A stretch of 64,000 nucleotides of DNA from Scleromitrula shiraiana (taxonomy: Eukaryota > Ascomycota > Leotiomycetes > Helotiales > Sclerotiniaceae): positions 1,828,501 to 1,892,500 of the forward strand of contig JABELC010000009.1 in NCBI GenBank assembly GCA_028455995.1, written 5' to 3'. The position numbers and the translations under genes were made by a program. Shown piece by piece: positions 23,182-35,295 of this stretch (position 1 is the stretch's first letter; the number at the start of each line of letters is the position of its first letter). A model generated the notes under the pieces. That model searched no databases and had not been told where the DNA came from. It was given only the letters and a program-made list of their open reading frames with translations.

Positions 23182-25938
23182 TCACAAAGCCAATTCATCC
23201 TCCTCCTCCTCCCCCTCCCCATATATATCCCCCTTTTCCCCCTCTCCATATACATCCCCCCCCTCCCCCTCCCCATCCTCCTCCTCCTCCTCCTCCCCCT
23301 CCCCATATACATCCCCCTCCCCACCCAACACACAAACCCTAACCATCAAATCCTCACTCCCCTGCCACTGCGGCGGCATCCGCATACTCGGTAACAGTAA
23401 TTCTTGTTCGTCTTGCTCTGTCCAGTCGTAGTTTTCAATTTCCTCGTTTTCATTTTCATTATCATCGTCATTTTCATCGTCATCCCCATCGTCATCGCTA
23501 TCTGGGATTTCGAATTCTGTTGGTGGTTTTTTGCGTTTGAGGGAGGGGGGCGGGGGTGTTGGTGTTGAGTTGAAGTTGGAGTTGGAGATGGGGATGGGGA
23601 TAGTGGGGATAGTGGGGATGGCGGGGATAAGAGGTTTGGTGGATGTGGATGAGGGGGTGGGGGGATTGAGTGGTATGAGGGCGGACTGGAATTGGGTTGG
23701 GCGTTAGTTTGAGATTGAGATTGAGATTGATATTATTATGTATAAAATAGTACATAAAAAATGAAACAATAGAAGAAGAGGATTGTGGTGTGAGAGAAAT
23801 ATTAGGATGATAATAGATAAGAAAATAGAAGAGGAATAAAAGAGGGAAGGAAATAGAAAAAAAAAATAAAAATAAAAAGAACACAAAGAAAAAAAAACTT
23901 ACCTCCCCAAATCTAAACCCCACAACTCTCCCCCTCCCCTCCTTTCCCTCCGCCTTAACAACCATAGCAAATCTCCACCCCATCTTCCCATTCCCATTCC
24001 CATTCCCTTTTTCCTCTCTCCCCTTTCCGCTTCCACCCTCATTCACCCCATCATCATCCCTTTCCCATCCCCAATCCCTAAATAACCCCATTCTACACCA
24101 AACCCCCATTTCCCATGCCGTCATCGAAATAGCCGGTATGAGGGCAGCCCCAATGCCAGGTCTCATTTTAGTAACGCATTGAGAGAGGATTAGGATGGAT
24201 AGGTTGTGTATTTGGGCTAATTTTTGGAGGGAATTGAGGAGGTATGTTAAGAGGGGGGTTTTACGTGTTGAGGGGTTTGGGGGGGCTGAATTTGAGGGTG
24301 AATGTTAGTTTAGTTTTTGGATTTTGTTTATGGGCTTGGGGATGAGGGAGAGGAGAGGAGAGAAAGGGAAGGGAAAGGGAAGAGGAAGAGAAAAAAAGGC
24401 GAGAAGTATAAGTAGGGGGGCTAAGATAGGATGAGATGGGATGAGATGAGAAAAGAAATTGAAAGGGAAAGAAAGAGGAAGGGGAAGAGGAAGGGAAATT
24501 GAAAGAGAAAAGAAAGACAAAAAAACGCGAGAAGTATAAGTAGTACAGTACAAGACAGGATAAGATAAGATAACATAAGAAGAGAAGAGAACAGAAAAAG
24601 AAACATAACATACCACCCACCATCCTAGGGGTACCCCCGGCCCCAACAATCCTCGGAAACGCCATCTCAACCAGCGTGGAAAAAGAATCAATAACAATTA
24701 AAGCGGTATTCCGCGGTGGGAAATTATCATTCGATTCCGTGTGTGTTAGTAGAGCGAGGAGATGCGCTAATGTTGGAGTGGAAAAATGATGGAAATTTTG
24801 GAGGTTTGTTGGATGGTTTGTTGGATGGTTTGGGGAGGAGGGTGGGGAGGAGGGTGGGATGAAGGTATGGAGAATTTGCGTGAAGCGGTTGAGGGGGAGC
24901 GGGTGCGATCCATCTGGGGTTGTTAGTATTTTTGGGATGGAGATTGGATGCGAGATATGAGATAGGTGGATGGATGGATGGATGGATGGATTGAGAATGA
25001 AAGATATTATGATATTTATCAAACACCCGTTGAAAATAAATATGATATAATAAAACCACCATTCAAACAAGAGCAACAAAAGACATATAAAAGAAAAAAA
25101 ACATAATTAACTCACCAACCCAAACCACACTCTCACCAGCAGCCAAAACCCCAGCTGCTAGATACATCCTACCCAATCATAAATCAGCATATTTCCCTAA
25201 AATTACATAACGTCCGTCACTCTCATCCTCAATTTTATATCTTCGAGAATAAAGACAAAAAAAAAACAAAAACCATCAATTATCATCGATTGTCATCAAT
25301 CGTCATCAACCCCCGAAAAACTTACCCTAACCCCGTCTTTCCCACCCCCGGTGGTCCATAAAACTCCGATACCTTCCCTCTACTAATACCCCCATAATTA
25401 TCATTTTTCTTTTCCTTCTCCCTCTCCTTTAAACTCTCGCCCTCCTTTTCCCCCTCCCCCACCTTCAAACCCACCCCCACCCCCTCATCTCCATCTCCAT
25501 CCGCATTCCCCACACCATCAAAAACATCCACAGCCACAGGATCTCTATCCCGCAACACAGCATCTAGAGGCAAAAGACCAGTTGAGAGATATCTCGCAGC
25601 AGGATCATCAGATCCATATTGAAGGGCGAGGGCGACGGCGGCAGATATAGTTGGGAGACGATCTGGGGTTTGTTAGATTATTATTATTATTATTATTATT
25701 ATTTATTTTTATTTTTTTATGTTTGGTTTGGTGGGATTGTATGTATGTATGTATGTGTTGATTTAATAATTGGGTAATTGGATGTATGAATGGATGAATG
25801 AATGGCATTGAGATAATGAGAGTAGTAGAAGCGAAAGCGCAAGCGAAAACAGGAAAGAAAATACTCACGTGGAGAAGAAGGCGAAGGCGAAGATGAGAAA
25901 TTCGATATGCCTGTGCCGTGTATGGATTGATAATTCAT
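23182..25938 (-). CDS. RAD51-family recombinase paralogue (Rad55/Rhp55-like), 548 aa, six exons
   Basis: Minus-strand exons 25869-25938, 25326-25662, 25116-25168, 24614-24913, 23903-24285 and 23182-23685 join in frame with consensus donors (GTGAGT, GTAAGT, GTGAGT, GTATGT, GTAAGT) and acceptors. The protein contains RARYLSTG-type linker sequence (AARYLSTGLLPLD), GGISRGKVSEFYGPPGVGKT (Walker A, about residue 115-133), AAGESVVWVDG, ALIVIDSFSTLVEMAFPR (Walker B), then LILSQCVTKM and ISMTAWEMGVWCRM, in RecA-core order. The GGI.RGK...YGPPGVGKT form resembles Rad55/Rhp55; Rad57 or another paralogue remains possible. Such proteins help load Rad51 during homologous recombination in the nucleus. An acidic insert precedes Walker A and a Glu/Gly-rich acidic tail (tandem GEGE/DVYGEG) ends the protein. 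Introns are 157-328 bp, much longer than in neighbouring genes. Confidence 0.8.
24370..24612. repeat. Duplicated purine-rich block inside intron 4
   Basis: GCGAGAAGTATAAGTAG occurs near 24391 and again near 24527, each set in GGGAAAGAGGAAG-type purine sequence; a roughly 140-bp unit seems duplicated, enlarging the intron. Confidence 0.6.
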
Positions 25939-26182
25939 ATTTATCTATATCTCCTAATAAAATGCAATGCAATCCAATCCAATGCAAGTTCCTTCCTTCG
26001 AATAATAGATCAGATCATGAATAAGCAAATAAAATAAATCATAAATCCTTCAGGAACATGTATTCGGACATTCGAGATGAGAGAAATAACCATGTCGCGT
26101 CGTGGCGTTTAGATGGATGGATATTTGTGGGGATTGTTTCGTTGACACGTGATTGTTTGGATGGGGATTTGCTATATTTAGT

Positions 26183-27206
26183 TATCTCATACTCAGACCC
26201 TTAGGAGTTGAACTGAATAATAATAACTTGGAATATTATAATATAAAAATAATATATTTTTTAATCCGAGTCGAAATAATTCAACTCTATAAAAGTCTAA
26301 ATTATTTTAGATACTTTTTTTAATAAAAAATCAATTTTATTTGATAAAAGTATTTTAATATTATATTTTTATTTTTTAATTATAATTTATTAAAAAAAGA
26401 ATTATATTATTTAAAAGTTATTATTTATTAATATTTATCTAATGGATATTAATTATTTAAATTATATAATTAATTTAAAATATTATTTTTAAAAGTTTAT
26501 TTTAAATCTTAATTTATTTAATTTCTTTATTTTCAATAATTATATATTAATAATAATTTTAAATTTAATTAAATCGTTATTTCAAACTAAATATTCTAAT
26601 TTTATTAAAAAATAATTAAAAGAATTAAATTTGAATTAAATTTGAATTAGATTTAAAATTAAATTTAAAAATAAAATACTTTAAATTTAAAGTATTTCTT
26701 TAAATTACTATTAATATTTACTTTCTTTAAAATTAATAACTAGTATAATTTTTTTAAATAAATTGAATAATATATTAAAAATCTTTTAATCAATTTAACT
26801 TTCACTATATAATAAAAAAATTCTTTAAAGAAATAAATATTAATAATATTTTAAAAATATTTATATTTAAAAATATACTTTTTTCAAGTTCTTTTAAATA
26901 TATAATTATATCTTAATAGTATCTTAAATTTTAATAATATAATATATATAATTATAATTGAAAAAGATTATTTCTATTTATATAATTTAAATTAACTTTA
27001 ATAAATTATAATTATTAATAATTAATTAATTATTACATTTTGAAAAATTATTAATTCATTAATTTATTAATTTATTTATTTTTATATTAAAATCGAAATC
27101 ATAAACGCTTAAACCGTTCCTTTAATACACCTCGAGTAAAAAATTAATATTATTGCTCAAAAATTTTTATGTGGAGCAAAATATTGAAGGGTCTGAGGAT
27201 GAGATA
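26183..27206. mobile_element. AT-rich ~1 kb element with 20-bp terminal inverted repeats
   Basis: TATCTCATACTCAGACCCTT at 26183-26202 is repeated in inverse at 27187-27206 with one mismatch. Between them the sequence is almost pure A+T without coding potential, unlike both flanks. This fits a RIP-degraded DNA transposon or MITE. The exact ends and target duplication are not certain. Confidence 0.5.
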
Positions 27207-29429
27207 AAGAGGAGATGGGATGGATGAGATGGATGGGATGTCAAAGTTAGAGTTGAGGCTGAGACTGAGGATGATGATGAGGCTGGTGAAATAAATTCTG
27301 GTGGTTTTTCTTTTTCTTTTTCTCTTGATGGGACTTTTATGTATGTATGTATGTATGTATTATGCTTTTTTCTTTATCTTTATATTGACATCATTTGGTT
27401 TTATTTGATAAGATAGATATATTATGATTATTATGATTATTATGATTATTATGATATTTTGATTTTACTTTATTCAAAAAGTCTGTCTATATATGATTCT
27501 GATTTTTAATGATAAGAATAGAATTAATAGAATAGAATAGAATGAATTAAATGAATGAAATAAATCGAAAGGTAAGCAAGCGTAATACCAACGAACCCTC
27601 TCTTCTCATACATACATACATACATACATACATACAGTACACGAATAATAAAGGATTCGAAAATGTAACCGCAATCTTCCCACAAGCAAACAATCAAGCA
27701 AACAATCAAGCAAATAATCAACCAACCAACCAACCAATAAATCCTCAGCCACGAAAGAATATGAATTAATACCAGGATTCTCATCAAACCCATCACACGG
27801 AGTAGCATTCAGCGATAAATAAATAAATAAATAAATAAATAAACTACCCAATATGGTTGTTGGATGAAACGATGGAAATGAATGGCTGCTTGTTAAATCC
27901 TATGTACTTAGTATCTGGTATTCCTTTCTTCCTTCAAATGTTTAGTCACATTATATATGAATGGGTGGACGAAAATAAGGGAGATGCTATGGATGAATGG
28001 ATGGATGGATGGATGGATGGATGGATGGATGGATAAATAGATAGATGACAAGGTAAAAAGGTAAGCAAATAACTGGGATATAATGAAAGCTATATTTTTT
28101 GATTGAGATTCAAATATATTTGAATTACTTCAATAATCTCATTATCTTACCTCTCTCTCTCTTTTTTACTCTTACTCTTACTCTTACTCTTTTCTTTGGT
28201 TGATTCATCTTTAAGGGGATTCTTTTACTTTTTCTCTCTTATATTGAAGATTATTTCGATTTCCTCACTTCATTCTACTAGTATATCAGTGGTCTTCATT
28301 CATTTGACTCTATATCTACCTACCTACTATCTACTATTTACTATCTACTATTTACTATCTACTATTTACTATCTATCTACTTCAAGTAGTACAACTCCAT
28401 TACCCCATCTTCAATCAAATCAAATCAATTTATTTTATTCTATTCTCCCAAAGAATTTATTCAATTATATTCCGTTTCAATTCAACCCCATCAAATCAAC
28501 AAAACATCACACATCTCATCACATTTCATCACATATCATATCATCATCACATATCATCATCACATATCATCATCATCATCATCATCACATTTCATTCCAA
28601 GATAAAAGTCATCGCTTTGCATCAGATTAATCGCCATTGAAACGTTTAATATATTTCATTGGTTGGAATTTATATTTATCCTCTTTTTGAACGTTTCATC
28701 TAAAAGAAAAGGATCGCCCCCTATCTCCACTCTACTGCGCTAAGCAACTAAATCAGATCAAAGCAGATCAAATCAGATTAAAATCGAAATCCGGACCAAA
28801 TTAGGTACAAATAAATAATCATATCTATAAAAACTTTGGACGAATTTATAAAATCGAATTAATTTCTTGGTTATATAGATTTTATTTTGATTTGATTTGA
28901 TTTGTTTTATTTTATTTGAATTCTTTTTTTCAAAATTTATATCTTCATATTTATTCATTCATTCATTCATTTATTTATTTATCCATTCATTTATATACTC
29001 ATTCATTCATTCATTCATTCATTCATTCATTCATTCTATTTTGATTAACTTCAAAACCTCAATTATAATCAACAATAACATTTTGAAAGTGACACTTACC
29101 TTTTGAAAAAGCAAAAGTGAATGGATATTGAATTGATATATATTATCTCTTCAATAAGTTCTAGAGAACTTTAATTGAGCTAATTTCGCTGATCTCATTG
29201 TTGTCTTTCTTCTTTTCTATTTCATACCTTCATCCATTGAATTTGAATCACTTTCTTGATTAATTCTTTTGGACAACAACAACAACGATAACAACGACGA
29301 CGAGGACGATCACGATTTTGATTAATTGAGCTTCTTCCTCTTTTTTTTTCATCTTCTTTACATACATTCATTCTCAATTCTACTTATTTTTTTCTTCTAA
29401 TTCATAATTAACAAACCAACAATTAACAT

Positions 29430-29439
<10 letters not shown>
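27207..29439. other. Microsatellite-dense intergenic region upstream of GH76 gene
   Basis: Contains (ATGT)n near 27340, (TTATGA)n near 27421, (CATA)n near 27609, (AAAT)n near 27818, (GGAT)n near 27990-28036, (ATC) and (CAT) runs near 28500-28590, and (ATTC)n near 28952-29036. No reading frame free of repeat bias was found. Confidence 0.6.

Positions 29440-29481
<42 letters not shown>
29440..29481 (+). repeat. (CAA)n tract in the GH76 5' leader
   Basis: About 14 CAA units ending 10 bp before the ATG at 29492. It probably lies in the 5' UTR as an unstructured leader; any effect on translation is inference. Confidence 0.85.
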
Positions 29482-29482
<1 letters not shown>

Positions 29483-29491
29483 TTCTACAAA

Positions 29492-31875
29492 ATGATTTCT
29501 AACAACTTATTACAATATGCTACTATAGCATTCTTAATTGCTCAATCAACTTCTGCTATTACACTTGATATTACTAATAAAGGTATATATCTCTTCTATT
29601 CTATACATATCTTTACTTCATTAATCTTTAACTTACATCTCTTCTCATAGATTCTATCAAAAGTGCTTCAAGTACTATCGCCTTTGATCTTATGAAATAT
29701 TATACCGGTAATATCACAAATACACCAGAAACAATAGCTGTTTTACCTTCTCCATATTATTGGTGGGAAGCTGGTGCTATGTGGGGAACATTTCTTGATT
29801 ATTATCATTTTACTGGAGATTCTTCATACAACGACGTCACCAATCAAGCATTAACTTCACAAGTTGGTCCTAACTTCGATTTCATGGTACCAAATCATCA
29901 AAAAGATGAAGGAAATGATGATCAAGCTTTTTGGGGTTTTGCTACAATGTCAGCTGCCGAAAAAGGATTTCCTGAACCTACAAATACTGGTGGTTATACT
30001 TGGGTTCAATTAACGGAAAATCTTTGGAATACTCAAGCTGCAAGATGGGATTTATCATCTTGTAATGGTGGTTTGAAGTGGCAAATCTTTACTTTCAATA
30101 ATGGTTACGATTATAAAAATTCCGTATCCAATGGAGCTTTCTTTCAACTTTCCGCCAGACTTGCTCGATATACCGGAAATCAAACATATCTCGATTGGGC
30201 CCAAAAAGTTTATGATTGGTCTTCGGAAATTGGTTTGATTGATTCCAAAACTTTTCAAGTTTATGATGGTACGGATGATACTAAGAATTGTTCATCCATC
30301 AATCAAATTACTTGGTCTTACAACAATGCAATTTGGTTATATGGATCAGCAGTTATGTATAACATAACATCTGATACCGAATCCACTCAATCTCTATGGC
30401 AATCACGAACTCAAAATTTCCTAGGAGCTTCTTCCAGATTCTTTTCGCCATTTCAAAATAGTTCAAGTATTATGTTTGAACCAGCTTGCGAAACCGTCTG
30501 GACTTGTAATAATGATCAATTTTCTTTTAAAGCATATCTTTCGAGGTTTATGTGGGCTACTACCATCTTGGCACCTTTCACTCAATCAACCATCTCGAAT
30601 TACCTAAGTGCTTCTGCTCAAGCCGCTGCCAAGGTTTGTGAGGGTGGTGCTGATGGAAAGGCTTGTGGTACTAGATGGTATATTGGTGGTTTCGATGGTG
30701 TAGTTGGTATTGGTCAACAAATGAGTGCATTGGAAGTTATTCAGGGATTATTAATTGGGGATTCGACGGCTCCGATTACGAGTGGAAAAGGTGAGGTTTC
30801 TCCGAAGGTCCATTCCTCGAGTTCTTCTGCCATTTCTACTTCTGAGACTGCGATTGCGACTCCTGTTTCTTCTGCGACTGCGATTGCAACTCCTGTTGTT
30901 TCTTCTGCGGCTGCAATTGCTACTCCTGTTGTTTCTTCTGCGGCTGCGATTGCAACTCCTGTTACTTCTGATGATTCACTTATCACTGCACTTGCTACTT
31001 CAACTTTTGATGTTTCTGGATATCCAACAACATTACCTGATTCTTCCGGAGAAGACTCCGACTCCGACTCCGACTCGGTTGTTACGGATACAATTTTTGA
31101 AAGTACAACTGTTCCCTGCACTACAAATTCATCTACTTCAACATCTACACCATTTACATCTTCCCCACCATCCATAACCACAACACCAGAGTCGGATGGA
31201 GATATTGTGGTCACGGATACTATTATTGATAGTACAACTGTCCCTTGCACTACCAATTCTTCATCAGCGTTTACGTCCTACCCCACACCAATCACATCCG
31301 AATCTATAATCGGAATTTCAACAACATCAGCTAATATCCCTCCGTATCCATTAGATACCGGTTCTTCATCTTCTACTGCATCTTCTACTCCATCTTCCCC
31401 TTCGACAACTTTACCTTCCTATATCGATCCCGTCTTCGACTCCACCTCTACCTCCACAGATATAACAACAACAATAAAATCATACCAAACAACCACCGTT
31501 CCATGCAACTCCACATCTATCCTAGCAACCGGATTTCCAATCCCCAATCCTTCTTCCTCTTTTCCTTCTTCTTCTTCTTCTTCATCATCATCATCACCAT
31601 CTCATTCTCCCCCCTCCCCATCGCACCATCCAACCACGTCAAGCTCCACCGGCTTATTAATCGATACATCGATTCCTCCCCTCCCTATCGCACCTACGCA
31701 GACGGGAAAGAATATCCCGGCTGTGAGTGCGAGCGCGACCGCGAGCGTAACCACAACACCAACCCAGATTCAGGTTACTGGATATGGCGTAAGCATGAGG
31801 GGGGATTTGAAGGGGGTGAGGTTGTGGGGAGTAAGTGGGTTTCTTATGGTGGGTTTGGGGGGGTGGGTTTTGTGA
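29492..31875 (+). CDS. GH76 mannan endo-1,6-alpha-mannosidase, Dfg5/Dcw1 type, GPI-anchored, 771 aa
   Basis: Exons 29492-29582 and 29651-31875 (intron 68 bp). A signal peptide (IAFLIAQSTSAI) precedes the GH76 domain, residues about 35-430: YYWWEAGAMWG, DEGNDDQAFWGF with the catalytic Asp-Asp pair at about 120-121, WDLSSCNGGLKWQ, WAQKVYDWS, WSYNNAIWLYGSAV and GGFDGVVGIGQQMSALEV. These motifs define the fungal Dfg5/Dcw1 group, thought to transfer GPI-anchored glycoproteins onto wall glucan. The second half is a long Ser/Thr/Pro-rich region with repeated VVSSAAAIATP and VTDTI..STTVPCTTNSS units, and the C-terminus is hydrophobic (VSGFLMVGLGGWVL), as for a GPI signal. The Ser/Thr stalk is longer than in yeast relatives. 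The protein acts at the cell surface. Confidence 0.92.
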
Positions 31876-33014
31876 GTGTGTGTGGATGTGGGTGTGAGAG
31901 AGAGGGAGAGAGAGGGTGGGAATGGTTTAAAAACTTGATGCCAGCTTGAGGGACTCGGACTCGGACTCGGACTTGGACTTGGACTCGGACTTGAAGAGTT
32001 TGGGTTTTCATGGGCAAGTTTGTATTTTTTTTTTGTTTGTTTGGTATGTGTTTGTTGGTTTGTGTGTATATAGGATGGAATGGATGGAATGGGATAGAAT
32101 GAGAGAAGATAGAATGAGATAAAATGAGAGAAGATAGAATGAGATCAAATAAAAGATATATAGATAGTATATACTATATAGTATAAATACATAAATAGAT
32201 AACTTAAAAATAAAACATTTTGATAACTTATTTACTATTAACACTACTAATACTACTAATACTATCATTATTAATATTACTACTATTAATACTACTATTA
32301 ATAAAAGAAATTAAATCAAATCAACTTCAACTTGAATTTGCCATGAGTTACGGTATTAATATGAGTATAAGTATGAGTATTAGAACTAGAAGTCTGAGGA
32401 AAAGAAATGAATATTGAAGTTGAAGTTGAAGTTGAAGTTGAAGTTGAAGTTGAAGTTGAAGAAGTTGAAGAAGGATAGGATGAGATGAGATGAGATGATG
32501 ATTAAGTTATTTTTTTTGGGGGTGGAGGTGGGGGTGGGGGTTTATGTGCATGTTTATGTGTATGTTTATGCCAGTAAGTGATACCGTCACGGTGACTATC
32601 TTCAACTTGAAGTTTCAAATGATTAAATGATTAAATTATTTAAAAAATGCATATATATTTCTTTTATTTTTTTTTATTTTTTTTTCTTAAAAAATATATA
32701 TATATATTATTCTAATAACTTGAATATTTACTATATGATATGATATGATATGATAGTAATAAGTAATAAGTAATAAGTAATAAGTAATAAGTAATATCAA
32801 GTTTAATTATTAATACCAGTGAATGTTAAATAATGGTTTTTGTAGATTTTATTATGGTATTATTAGTACTAGTACTAGTATGATAAAATTGAAATTTAAA
32901 ACTTGAAATTTAAAACTTGAAATTTAAAACTTGAAACTTAAAACTTGAAGTCTTAGGTTTATTGTATTGAGGTTATTAGTAGTGAGTTTTAGATAATTTT
33001 TTATTAATAGTATT
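31876..33014. other. 3' flank with several tandem repeats
   Basis: Holds (GGACTC)n at 31951-31993, (TTGAAG)n at about 32415-32475, (AGTAAT)n at about 32755-32796 and a 15-bp tandem repeat. No gene was seen before the AT-rich block begins near 33.0 kb. Confidence 0.6.
32891..32950. repeat. 15-bp tandem repeat, four units
   Basis: AAATTTAAAACTTGA repeated four times, the last units slightly changed. Confidence 0.85.
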
Positions 33015-33806
33015 CTCTATAGTATCATCTATTTAAAGAGCCAACCTAAATAGAATTTAATAAGTTCTCTAAATGAACTTTAGGAAATTAATTATTTTAG
33101 TATTTGAATATATTAAAAGTTTAAATATCAATATACTAAATTTATAATTGACTAAAAATTAAATCTTATATAATATAAATTAATCAAATTTAAATTTAAA
33201 AATTAATTTTAAATAAACTTTAAATAAACTTTAATTAAAATTCATTAATTCAAAAATAATCATTAAACTTTAAATTTTTAATAAATTTTTATTAATTAAT
33301 AATTTATTTAACTCTTTATCAATTTGATCTATATAAGTATAATTTCAAATTATAGAATTATAATTATTTATTTTTTATAAATTAATAACTTTATTATTTT
33401 AAATAAAAATGATTTTTTATAAAATTTGAAAGTATATTTATATTACTTTTTAATATATATTAATATTAATTTAAATATATTAAAAATAATAAAAATACGA
33501 AATTAATTTTAATATATAAACTAAATTAAAAAATAATAAAATCTATTAATTTGAATTATTAATATATAATAAATTTAAAAATAAAAATATATCAATTTTA
33601 TATATAAACATTATATTAATTTAATTTTATATAATTATTTAAAAGAAACTTAAAAATCAATAAAGAATTTAGATTGGATTTATATTAATAAAAAATCATT
33701 TCTTAAAAATTAATTTATAATGCGATTGAAATTTCAATTATAATATAAAAATTTCTGGGTTTAAATAGTATTCAAGAAATCTCTAAATAAATAATATTAT
33801 AGAGTA
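33015..33806. mobile_element. Possible AT-rich inverted-repeat element, ~0.8 kb
   Basis: CTCTATAGTATCATCTATTT at the left matches, inverted and with transitions, CTCTATAATATTATTTATTT at the right end (near 33806). The interior is near-pure A+T. The left boundary is not clean, so the call is tentative. Confidence 0.35.
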
Positions 33807-33809
33807 CTA

Positions 33810-33880
33810 CTCGGTTAAATTAAAATTGAAGCACGCGCAAAATAAGCGAATCGCCTCAAAACTTCTTAAACACGTTTTTT
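33810..33880 (+). mobile_element. Orphan end of the CTCGG palindromic element family
   Basis: From 33810 the sequence follows the element ends at 14381 and 50094 for about 65 bp (CTCGG, GAAGCACGCGC, AAATAAGCGAATCGC), preceded by TA. It then diverges, and no matching opposite end was found. Confidence 0.6.
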
Positions 33881-35157
33881 TATTTTTACATCGACTTTAA
33901 TAACTCTATTAATTCTAAATTATATTTAATAAAAAATGGCTTATAAAAATTATAAAAATGAAATCTATAAATGATAAAAATTTAAATCTATATAAATAAA
34001 GATTTTATTAAAAAAGATTTATAAATTTTTAATTATTTAATATTTTAGAATAATTTATAAGAAAATTATTTATATATTACATTTAAAAAGAAATATAATT
34101 ATGAAATATTTATAAAAAATAAATAATCAAATAAAAAGATATTATAAATCTTTATTTAATATTAAAAATATTTAAAAAATCTTTAAAAAAAATCGAAAAA
34201 TCATTTTTAATAAAAATCAAAAATAAAAAATTATTAAAATATATATCTATAATCGCAAATCTTGTTTCAAAAAAGTTGATTAATAAATTTTTGAATTTAA
34301 ATTGTTTATATTTTATAATAAATTTCTTTAAATTATATATAATTATAAAAAACCCTTTATTTTTAATATTAAAAAATCTAAATTAAACTTATTTATATAT
34401 TAAAAATATCTATAATTTATATATTACTTTTTAAATGTTGATATAAAACTTTATGTATTTATGAATTAAGCTAATAAACGCTTTAAATATAATAAAAGAC
34501 ATTATTAATACAATTTAACTAAGTATTTTTATTTTAATATTATTTAATTTATTTTAAAATAAATATATTAAAAAATAAAATTTATAAATATATTTAAATA
34601 AAAAAAAATCTTTAGATTATATAAATTTTTTAAAAAAAATAGAAGAAAAGAAGAAAAAGATAGAAAATATAATATAAAAATATAATAATATATTTAAATT
34701 AAATTTAAAAAAAGAATTTGAAACTAAAAAAGCAAAAGAGAAATGAGATTTGATTTTTAAAACCTTTTAAAATTTTTATTTGTTGATTAGATTTGATTTT
34801 TTATTAAATAATTTGTAGAGATGATAAAAAAGGGGATAAAAATATATTATTTGAAGTATTTAGATATAATTATATAATATATAAAGATAATCAATTTAAA
34901 AAAAATATTAATTGATTTTATATATTAGAATTCTTTATTACATTCTTTTTTATTTTTTAGATTTAAAAATTATAATAAAAAAAGATTATTAAACTTGAAT
35001 ATAATATTATAATAATAAAATTGAGATTATAATAAATAATATATTTATATATATAAATAAGTTTATTAGGAGATATATGGATTTATTTGATATTGTTTAA
35101 ATAATCTGATTACTTCAATCTTTTAATTTAAATATAATAAAATATATATAAGATTAT
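33881..35157. other. AT-rich sequence, unassigned
   Basis: RIP-like sequence between the orphan end and the outer LTR element. Nothing recognisable remains; it may be the interior of the element beginning at 33810. Confidence 0.4.
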
Positions 35158-35295
35158 TATAGTTTTACTTTAGTAAGTCGTATGATTTATGGTACTATGG
35201 TTTTGTGTAATATATTCTTATTATTGATTTATCTATAGTATAGATTATCAAGTTGTATATATATATGATTATAGTCATATGCTTGTTATATGCTA
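35158..35295. repeat. Outer element, left LTR
   Basis: Pairs with 49272-49409 in direct orientation at a constant offset of 14,114 bp. Confidence 0.6.

Noticed and set aside
23329..23345. CCCTAA-like telomere motif
   Set aside because: Single occurrence within the last exon of the recombinase gene.
23498..24166. Single long minus-strand frame across the exon 5/6 boundary of the recombinase
   Set aside because: Reading through the intron gives low-complexity Phe/Ser sequence; consensus splice sites with a CTAAC branch support removal of 23686-23902.
28196..28630. 144-codon frame rich in Ser, His and Ile
   Set aside because: Built from CATCAT, ATTTACTATCTACT and similar runs; no conserved motif.
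27207..29100. CRISPR-like regular repeats
   Set aside because: These are simple microsatellites without spacers, and the organism is eukaryotic.
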